Assembly (NCBI RefSeq): GCF_001753205.1
Contig: NZ_CP017560.1
Location: forward strand, 372,001-436,000
DNA from: Sporosarcina ureilytica
GTDB lineage: Bacteria > Bacillota > Bacilli > Bacillales_A > Planococcaceae
DNA length: 64,000 nucleotides
Direction: 5' to 3'
Notes under the pieces: model-generated
Database searches by the model: none
Told to the model about the DNA's origin: nothing
The model's input: the letters and a program-made list of their open reading frames with translations, nothing else
Position numbers and translations under genes: made by a program
In this document: piece by piece, positions 57,864-64,000 of the stretch
Layout of the letters: every line of letters starts with the position of its first letter
Position numbering within the stretch: position 1 is the first letter of the stretch

Positions 57864-57959
57864 ATAAAAACAATGTTTAGACTACTTGCCTAACTATTGC
57901 ATCTCGTTACGGTTACTATTATAATGATTAAAGCAAAGAAAAGAATTTCGCCAAAAGAC

Positions 57960-57988
57960 TTGCGGAATACTTTTTCCTTGTGTATAAT
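57960..57988 (+). promoter_or_regulatory. SigA promoter of the S10 operon
   Basis: TTGCGG at 57960-57965, 17-bp spacer, TATAAT at 57983-57988, about 130 bp before rpsJ. Confidence 0.88.
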
Positions 57989-57993
57989 GTTGA

Positions 57994-58425
<432 letters not shown>

Positions 58426-58464
58426 TCTATAGAAAATTTAACAATAATACAGGAGGTGTGACGA

Positions 58465-59097
58465 ATGACCAAAGGAATCTTAGGAAGAAAAGTCGGTATG
58501 ACGCAAATCTTTGCTGAAAACGGCGATCTTATCCCAGTAACAGTAATTGAAGCTACTCCAAACATCGTTTTACAAAAGAAGACGGTTGAAACGGACGGTT
58601 ACAATTCGGTACAATTAGGATTTGATGATAAACGTGATAAGCTTGCAAACAAGCCGGAAAAAGGACATGTTGCAAAAGCTGAAACTGCACCTAAGCGCTT
58701 CATCCGCGAATTCCGTGGATTGGACGTTAACGCACACGAGGTTGGTCAGGAAGTCAAAGTCGATACATTTGCAGAAGGCGATGTAATTGACGTTACAGGA
58801 GTTACAAAAGGTAAAGGATTCCAGGGTGTTATCAAACGCCACGGATACAAAATTGGTTTCATGAGCCACGGATCACGTTTCCACCGCTCACCAGGTTCAA
58901 TCGGTTCTGTTGATGCTCAGCGCGTATTCAAAGGAAAGAAACTTCCAGGACGCATGGGTACAAAAACAGTAACAATCCAAAACCTTGAAGTTGTAAAAGT
59001 TGACGCAGAGCGTAACTTACTACTAGTTAAAGGTAATGTTCCAGGCGCACGTAAATCACTTGTAGAAGTGAACAGCGCAATCAAAGGGAACAAGTAA
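58465..59097 (+). CDS. rplC: 50S ribosomal protein L3
   Basis: A 210-residue early assembly protein near the peptidyl-transferase centre. [17 protein letters not shown] near 130-146 is the long loop reaching that centre, and [17 protein letters not shown] follows. ATG 58465 follows AGGAGGTG. Confidence 0.97.
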   Translation: MTKGILGRKVGMTQIFAENGDLIPVTVIEATPNIVLQKKTVETDGYNSVQLGFDDKRDKLANKPEKGHVAKAETAPKRFIREFRGLDVNAHEVGQEVKVDTFAEGDVIDVTGVTKGKGFQGVIKRHGYKIGFMSHGSRFHRSPGSIGSVDAQRVFKGKKLPGRMGTKTVTIQNLEVVKVDAERNLLLVKGNVPGARKSLVEVNSAIKGNK

Positions 59098-59119
59098 TTA
59101 AAGGAAGGAGGAAGTTAGA

Positions 59120-59743
59120 ATGTCTAAAGTATCGGTACTAAGTCAAACAGGTTCTTCAGTTGGTGACATCGAACTAAACGAAGCTATCTTCGGAATCGAG
59201 CCAAATGAAGCAGTATTGTTTGAAGCAGTGGTCCAACAACGTGCATCATTACGTCAAGGTAACCACAAAGTGAAAAACCGTTCAGAAGTAGCGGGCGGTG
59301 GGCGCAAGCCATGGCGTCAAAAAGGTACAGGTCGTGCTCGTCAAGGTTCGATCCGTTCACCACAATGGCGTGGAGGCGGTGTTGTATTCGGTCCAACACC
59401 AAGAAGCTATGCTTACAAACTACCTAGAAAAGTTCGTAGACTAGCGCTACTATCGGGACTATCTTCAAAAGTACGTGAAGAGAACTTAATCGTTCTTGAC
59501 GAACTGAAATTTGAAGCTCCGAAAACAAAAGATTTCGTCCAAGTATTAACGGATCTTTCAATCGAGAAAAAAGCATTATTTGTTACTGCTGACCTAGATG
59601 AAACGGTAGCATTATCTGCTCGTAACATCCCTGGAGTAACAGTTATCACTGCTGAAGGTATCAACGTGTTAGACCTCGTTGGACACGAAAAACTTGTGAT
59701 GACAAAAGCAGCTGTAGAAAAAGTAGAGGAGGTGCTTGGTTAA
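59120..59743 (+). CDS. rplD: 50S ribosomal protein L4
   Basis: A 207-residue protein lining the exit tunnel. [20 protein letters not shown] near 57-76 is the basic tunnel loop where macrolide-resistance changes occur; it reads as wild type (KGTGRAR intact). ATG 59120 follows AAGGAGGA. It shares one base with rplW. Confidence 0.97.
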   Translation: MSKVSVLSQTGSSVGDIELNEAIFGIEPNEAVLFEAVVQQRASLRQGNHKVKNRSEVAGGGRKPWRQKGTGRARQGSIRSPQWRGGGVVFGPTPRSYAYKLPRKVRRLALLSGLSSKVREENLIVLDELKFEAPKTKDFVQVLTDLSIEKKALFVTADLDETVALSARNIPGVTVITAEGINVLDLVGHEKLVMTKAAVEKVEEVLG

Positions 59744-60027
59744 TGGAAGCACGTGAAATCTTGAAACGTCCGGTCATTACCGAGCGTTCTTCTGAGCAAA
59801 TGGAATTCAATAAATACACATTCGAAGTTGACACACGCGCAAACAAGACGCAAGTCAAAGACGCTGTCGAAGAAATCTTCGGTGTTACAGTAGAAAAAGT
59901 TAACATCATGAACTACAAAGGGAAGTTCAAGCGTATGGGAAGACATGCAGGATATACAAACAAACGCCGTAAAGCAATTGTTACATTAACTGCTGATTCA
60001 AACGACATCGAACTTTTCGAAATCTAA
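59743..60027 (+). CDS. rplW: 50S ribosomal protein L23
   Basis: A 94-residue protein at the tunnel exit, docking site for trigger factor and [16 protein letters not shown] near 7-19 is the signature. The start overlaps the rplD stop by one base, indicating coupling. Confidence 0.97.
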   Translation: MEAREILKRPVITERSSEQMEFNKYTFEVDTRANKTQVKDAVEEIFGVTVEKVNIMNYKGKFKRMGRHAGYTNKRRKAIVTLTADSNDIELFEI

Positions 60028-60071
60028 TCGTAACGACTTCGTTACATGAAATATTATAAGGAGGGACAACA

Positions 60072-60902
60072 ATGGCGATTAAAAAATACAAGCCTACTTC
60101 TAACGGACGTCGTAATATGACTTCTTCAGATTTCTCTGCGATCACAACAGATAAGCCAGAAAAATCACTATTGAAGCCAATTACTCGTAAAGGCGGACGT
60201 AACAACACAGGCAGAACTACAGTTCGTCACCAAGCGGGCGGACATAAACGCCAATACCGTGTCATCGATTTCCAACGTCGAAAAGATGACATTCCAGGAC
60301 GCGTTGCTACGATCGAATACGATCCAAACCGTTCAGCAAACATCGCATTAATTAACTATGCAGATGGAGAGAAAAGATACATTCTTGCTCCGAAAGGTCT
60401 AGAAGTTGGAATGACAGTTATGTCAGGTCCAAACGCAGACGCAAGAGTAGGAAACGCATTACCACTTGAAAATGTTCCAATGGGTTCAACAATTCATAAC
60501 ATCGAATTGAAACCAGGAAAAGGTGGTCAACTCGTTCGTTCAGCTGGTACATCAGCACAAGTTCTTGGACGTGAAGGAAAGTATGTTCTTGTACGTCTCC
60601 AATCTGGTGAAGTACGTATGATTTTAGCTGCTTGCCGTGCAACAATCGGTCAAGTTGGTAACGAACAACACGAACTTATTAATATCGGTAAAGCAGGCCG
60701 TTCACGCTGGTTAGGTAAGCGTCCAGCAGTCCGTGGTTCTGTAATGAACCCGAACGATCACCCACACGGTGGGGGAGAAGGGCGTACTGGTATCGGGATG
60801 CCTTCACCACTTACACCATGGGGCAAACCAACACTTGGTTACAAAACACGTAAGAAATCCAATAAATCCGATAAGTACATCGTTCGTCGTCGTAAAAAAT
60901 AA
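60072..60902 (+). CDS. rplB: 50S ribosomal protein L2
   Basis: A 276-residue protein at the subunit interface. [19 protein letters not shown] near 39-57 and the C-terminal [17 protein letters not shown] near 224-240, including the functional His, are intact. ATG 60072 follows AAGGAGGG. Confidence 0.98.
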   Translation: MAIKKYKPTSNGRRNMTSSDFSAITTDKPEKSLLKPITRKGGRNNTGRTTVRHQAGGHKRQYRVIDFQRRKDDIPGRVATIEYDPNRSANIALINYADGEKRYILAPKGLEVGMTVMSGPNADARVGNALPLENVPMGSTIHNIELKPGKGGQLVRSAGTSAQVLGREGKYVLVRLQSGEVRMILAACRATIGQVGNEQHELINIGKAGRSRWLGKRPAVRGSVMNPNDHPHGGGEGRTGIGMPSPLTPWGKPTLGYKTRKKSNKSDKYIVRRRKK

Positions 60903-60962
60903 ATTATACGCACTGCGGTTCAATGACTGGACCGTAGTACAAACAGGGAGGGAGGTTCCGAC

Positions 60963-61241
60963 ATGGGCCGCAGCTTGAAAAAAGGACCTTTTGCAGATGA
61001 TCATCTAATGAAAAAAGTAGATGCACAAAAAGGATCAGAAAGAAAGCAAGTTATTAAAACTTGGTCAAGACGTTCCACGATCTTCCCATCATTTATCGGT
61101 CAAACGATTGCAGTTTATGATGGACGTAAACATGTACCTGTTTACATCACAGAAGATATGGTTGGTCATAAATTAGGTGAATTTGCACCTACACGTACAT
61201 TTAGAAATCACGGTGGCGACGACAAGAAGACAGGTCGCTAA
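60963..61241 (+). CDS. rpsS: 30S ribosomal protein S19
   Basis: A 92-residue head protein forming a complex with S13. [17 protein letters not shown] at the start and [14 protein letters not shown] near the end are typical. ATG 60963 follows GGGAGGGAGG. Confidence 0.97.
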   Translation: MGRSLKKGPFADDHLMKKVDAQKGSERKQVIKTWSRRSTIFPSFIGQTIAVYDGRKHVPVYITEDMVGHKLGEFAPTRTFRNHGGDDKKTGR

Positions 61242-61260
61242 TTGAGAGGAGGTTATTCTG

Positions 61261-61605
61261 ATGCAACAAGCAAAAGCTACTGCCAGCACAGTCCGTATTG
61301 CTCCTCGCAAAGTCCGTTTAGTCGTTGATCTTATCCGAGGGAAGAAAATCGGTGAAGCTGTGGCAATTCTACGCCTGACGCAAAAAGCGGCATCTCCGGT
61401 TGTAGAAAAAGTTTTACAATCAGCAATCGCAAACGCTGAGCATAACTATGAAATGGACGTCGAGAACTTAGTTGTTAGCGAAGTATATGTTAACGAAGGT
61501 CCGACTATGAAACGTTTCCGCCCACGCGCACAGGGGCGTGCAAGTGCGATTAACAAGCGTACAAGTCACATCACTGTCGTGGTAGCAGAAAAGAAGGAGG
61601 GATAA
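61261..61605 (+). CDS. rplV: 50S ribosomal protein L22
   Basis: A 114-residue protein whose beta-hairpin reaches into the exit tunnel ([15 protein letters not shown] near 81-95, wild type in the macrolide region). ATG 61261 follows GAGAGGAGG. Confidence 0.97.
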   Translation: MQQAKATASTVRIAPRKVRLVVDLIRGKKIGEAVAILRLTQKAASPVVEKVLQSAIANAEHNYEMDVENLVVSEVYVNEGPTMKRFRPRAQGRASAINKRTSHITVVVAEKKEG

Positions 61606-61608
61606 TTC

Positions 61609-62265
61609 GTGGGTCAAAAAATAAATCCTAACGGTTTACGGGTAGGTATCATCCGTGACTGGGAATCGAAATGGTATGCAGAAAAAGATTATGCAACACT
61701 GTTGCACGAAGACTTAAAAATTCGTGAATTCATTGACAAACAATTAATCGATGCATCTGTATCGAAAGTAGAAATCGAACGTGCTGCAAAGCGTGTAAAC
61801 ATTTCAATTCACACTGCGAAACCTGGAATGGTCATTGGTAAAGGTGGGTCTGAAGTTGAGGCTCTCCGTAAAAAGCTAAATGCAATTACAGGCAAACGTG
61901 TACACATTAATATTGTTGAAGTTAAACGTGCTGACCTTGATGCGAAATTAGTCGCTGAAAACATTGCACGTCAATTAGAAGGTCGTGTTTCTTTCCGTCG
62001 TGTTCAAAAGCAAGCAATCCAACGTACGATGCGTGCTGGAGCAAAAGGAATTAAAACACAAGTTTCTGGACGTCTTGGCGGTGCAGACATCGCTCGTGCA
62101 GAAGGGTACAATGAAGGATCTGTTCCTCTTCATACTTTACGTGCTGACATTGATTACGCACACGCTGAAGCCGACACAACATTCGGTAAACTTGGCGTTA
62201 AAGTATGGATTTATAAAGGAGAAGTCCTTCCGACATTAAAGAACTCAAAGGAAGGAGGCAACTGA
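61609..62265 (+). CDS. rpsC: 30S ribosomal protein S3
   Basis: A 218-residue protein at the mRNA entry. The KH domain motif [16 protein letters not shown] is near 74-89 and the C-terminal domain has [21 protein letters not shown]. Starts at GTG 61609, four bases after rplV. Confidence 0.97.
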   Translation: MGQKINPNGLRVGIIRDWESKWYAEKDYATLLHEDLKIREFIDKQLIDASVSKVEIERAAKRVNISIHTAKPGMVIGKGGSEVEALRKKLNAITGKRVHINIVEVKRADLDAKLVAENIARQLEGRVSFRRVQKQAIQRTMRAGAKGIKTQVSGRLGGADIARAEGYNEGSVPLHTLRADIDYAHAEADTTFGKLGVKVWIYKGEVLPTLKNSKEGGN

Positions 62266-62266
62266 T

Positions 62267-62701
62267 ATGTTAATGCCTAAACGCGTGAAATATCGTAACG
62301 TATTCCGTGGAAACTTACGTGGTAAAACAAAAGGTGGCGCTACAGTTGGATTTGGTGAATACGGTCTCCAAGCTACTGAAGCTGGTTGGATTACAAGCCG
62401 CCAAATTGAAGCAGCACGTATCGCAATGACACGTTATATGAAACGTGGCGGTAAAGTGTGGATCAACATTTTCCCACACAAACCATATACGAAAAAGCCT
62501 CTTGAGGTTCGTATGGGTGCCGGTAAAGGTGCTGTAGAAGGCTGGGTAGCAGTTGTTAAACCTGGTCGTGTAATGTTTGAAATTGCAGGTGTTGATGAAG
62601 AGGTTGCTCGTGAAGCACTTCGTCTTGCATCTCACAAGCTTCCTGTTAAAAGCAAGTTTGTAAAACGTGAAGAAATTGGTGGTGAATCTAATGAAAGCTA
62701 A
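62267..62701 (+). CDS. rplP: 50S ribosomal protein L16
   Basis: A 144-residue protein near the A-site tRNA elbow. [17 protein letters not shown] near 51-67 and [15 protein letters not shown] near 86-100 are signatures. It starts one base after rpsC behind AAGGAGG and overlaps rpmC by 11 bp. Confidence 0.97.
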   Translation: MLMPKRVKYRNVFRGNLRGKTKGGATVGFGEYGLQATEAGWITSRQIEAARIAMTRYMKRGGKVWINIFPHKPYTKKPLEVRMGAGKGAVEGWVAVVKPGRVMFEIAGVDEEVAREALRLASHKLPVKSKFVKREEIGGESNES

Positions 62702-62891
62702 AGAAATCCGTGAACTCACAACTGCAGAAATCGAGCAAGAAGTAAAGTCACTGAAAGAAGAGCTTTTCAACCTTCGCTTCCAATTGGCGACAGGTCAATT
62801 AGAAAACACGGCACGCATCGGTAAAGTTCGTAAATCGATTGCGCGCATGAAAACCGTAATACGTCAAAGAGAAATCAGTGCCAATAACTGA
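62691..62891 (+). CDS. rpmC: 50S ribosomal protein L29
   Basis: A 66-residue two-helix protein at the tunnel exit. [24 protein letters not shown] signature ([15 protein letters not shown] near 25-39). The ATG at 62691 lies inside rplP, typical of this pair. Confidence 0.96.
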   Translation: MKAKEIRELTTAEIEQEVKSLKEELFNLRFQLATGQLENTARIGKVRKSIARMKTVIRQREISANN

Positions 62892-62908
62892 TGAAGGAGG
62901 TACAATTC

Positions 62909-63172
62909 ATGACTGAGCGTAACCAACGTAAGGTTTATACAGGACGTGTTGTATCAGACAAAAATGATAAAACAATTACTGTTATGATTGAAACGTATAA
63001 AAAGCATACTTTATACGGAAAACGTGTAAAGCATTCTAAGAAATTCCAAGTCCACGATGAATTGAACGAAGCAAAAATGGGCGATACAGTTCGAATTATG
63101 GAAACTCGTCCACTTTCTAAGTCAAAACGCTTCCGCCTCGTTGAAATTGTGGAAAAAGCAATCGTTATTTAA
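62909..63172 (+). CDS. rpsQ: 30S ribosomal protein S17
   Basis: An 87-residue OB-fold protein. [17 protein letters not shown] near 11-27 and [20 protein letters not shown] near the C-terminus are typical. ATG 62909 follows AAGGAGG; an earlier in-frame start would lie in the ribosome site. Confidence 0.97.
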   Translation: MTERNQRKVYTGRVVSDKNDKTITVMIETYKKHTLYGKRVKHSKKFQVHDELNEAKMGDTVRIMETRPLSKSKRFRLVEIVEKAIVI

Positions 63173-63211
63173 TAAAGTTCGGATAGCATAATCCGAGAGG
63201 AGGTAGCCTAA

Positions 63212-63580
63212 ATGATCCAACAAGAAAGCCGTATGAAAGTCGCTGACAACTCCGGCGCTCGTGAAGTTCTTACAATCAAAGTTCTTGGTGGTACTGGACG
63301 TAAAACTGCCAATATTGGTGATATCGTTGTTTGTTCAGTGAAAAAAGCAACACCAGGTGGCGTTGTTAAGAAGGGCGAAGTCGTAAAGGCAGTTATAGTC
63401 CGTACGAAAAGTGGAGTTCGTCGCGATGACGGAACATATATTACATTCGATGAGAACGCATGCGTAATCATCAGAGATGATAAGAGCCCAAGAGGAACAC
63501 GTATTTTTGGACCTGTTGCACGTGAGCTACGTGACAACAATTTCATGAGAATCATTTCTCTTGCTCCAGAAGTACTTTAA
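63212..63580 (+). CDS. rplN: 50S ribosomal protein L14
   Basis: A 122-residue interface protein. [17 protein letters not shown] near 7-23 and the C-terminal [23 protein letters not shown] are typical. ATG 63212 follows GAGGAGG. Confidence 0.97.
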   Translation: MIQQESRMKVADNSGAREVLTIKVLGGTGRKTANIGDIVVCSVKKATPGGVVKKGEVVKAVIVRTKSGVRRDDGTYITFDENACVIIRDDKSPRGTRIFGPVARELRDNNFMRIISLAPEVL

Positions 63581-63612
63581 TTTGACAGTTCCAAACAAGG
63601 AGGTGCGATACA

Positions 63613-63993
63613 ATGCATGTTAAAAAAGGCGATAAAGTAAGAGTTATTTCGGGCAAAGATAAAGGCAAAGATGGCGTTATCTTAGCAGGTTTCCCGGGGA
63701 AAGATCGCGTGCTTGTTGAAGGTGTTAACATCGTCAAAAAACATACGAAACCTAACCAGGAGAATCCTCAAGGCGGAATCGTGAGCGTAGAAGCTCCAAT
63801 TCACGTTTCAAACGTCATGCTTATTGATCCGAAATCAGGTGAACCTACACGCGTAGGATACACATTCGAAGAAAAAGTAATCGACGGTGAAAATTACCTC
63901 GTAAAATATCGTGTTGCAAAAAAATCTGGCGAAATTATTGACCAGGTTAGCAAAAAAGAAATCAAAGGTGAGAAAGGAGGTTCTTCGGATTGA
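63613..63993 (+). CDS. rplX: 50S ribosomal protein L24, C-terminally extended
   Basis: A 126-residue L24, an assembly initiator. The KOW start [19 protein letters not shown] and the [12 protein letters not shown] segment are normal. Most Bacillales L24 proteins have about 103 residues. Here residues about 79-95 ([16 protein letters not shown]) look longer, and the tail [15 protein letters not shown] runs past the usual end, encoded across the rplE ribosome site. The stop overlaps the rplE start. Confidence 0.95.
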   Translation: MHVKKGDKVRVISGKDKGKDGVILAGFPGKDRVLVEGVNIVKKHTKPNQENPQGGIVSVEAPIHVSNVMLIDPKSGEPTRVGYTFEEKVIDGENYLVKYRVAKKSGEIIDQVSKKEIKGEKGGSSD

Positions 63994-64000
63994 GTCGTTT
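63990..64000 (+). CDS. rplE: 50S ribosomal protein L5, first codons only
   Basis: TTG AGT CGT at 63990 follows AAAGGAGG (63973-63980) with 9-base spacing and would encode MSR, the usual L5 start. Gene order after rplX supports rplE. The window ends here. Confidence 0.7.

Overview
The window reads as chromosome of a low-GC, endospore-forming member of the Bacillales, most like the Planococcaceae (Sporosarcina and relatives). This rests on the gene order ctsR-mcsA-mcsB-clpC-radA-yacL-ispD-ispF-gltX-cysE-cysS-mrnC-rlmB-rae1-sigH-rpmG-secE-nusG-rplKAJL-rpoBC-rpsL-rpsG-fusA-tuf-S10 operon, on sigH and a CotD-like spore coat gene, on T-box leaders, and on many TTG/GTG starts behind strong AGGAGG sites. 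The family assignment is an inference; no 16S gene is present.

Positions 1-22,700 are a strain-variable left flank. It holds a HAD-phosphatase start, a Nudix hydrolase, a YitT-type membrane protein behind an isoleucine-type T-box, a cytoplasmic triple-PAS GGDEF-EAL protein, a TPP-riboswitch thiDE operon, and a DUF3238-like protein. Next come an alpha/beta hydrolase plus WrbA-type quinone reductase pair behind an MhqR-like operator, the PrsA foldase, and a permease with two M20 hydrolases. The flank ends with aldehyde dehydrogenase plus DUF779, several small membrane or spore-related genes, a BirA-type bioY-bioB operon, and a large membrane-anchored protein of unknown role.

Positions 22,800-38,500 are the conserved stress and metabolism block. 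The CtsR-controlled class III heat-shock operon comes first, then radA, yacL and the MEP-pathway genes ispD and ispF. gltX is followed by a cysteine T-box driving cysE-cysS-mrnC-rlmB-rae1, and then sigH. Two intergenic structures interrupt it: a 219-bp repeat-like element with terminal inverted repeats before gltX, and a 149-bp fold-back after it.

Positions 38,600-64,000 are the transcription and translation superblock: rpmG-secE-nusG, L11-L1, L10-L12 with an L10 leader attenuator, rsmC-type methyltransferase, rpoB, rpoC, the L7Ae-like protein, rpsL, rpsG, fusA, tuf, then rpsJ through rplX and the first codons of rplE.

The least ordinary feature lies between tuf and rpsJ. About 480 bp of tandem 82-bp units is itself built from sub-repeats of 21, 21, 21 and 19 bp carrying an RCAACG core. 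It is followed by a NhaC/YuiF-type transporter gene with its own promoter. The array is non-coding and is not a CRISPR. Its helical phasing suggests a protein-binding or DNA-architectural array, but no function can be assigned from sequence alone.
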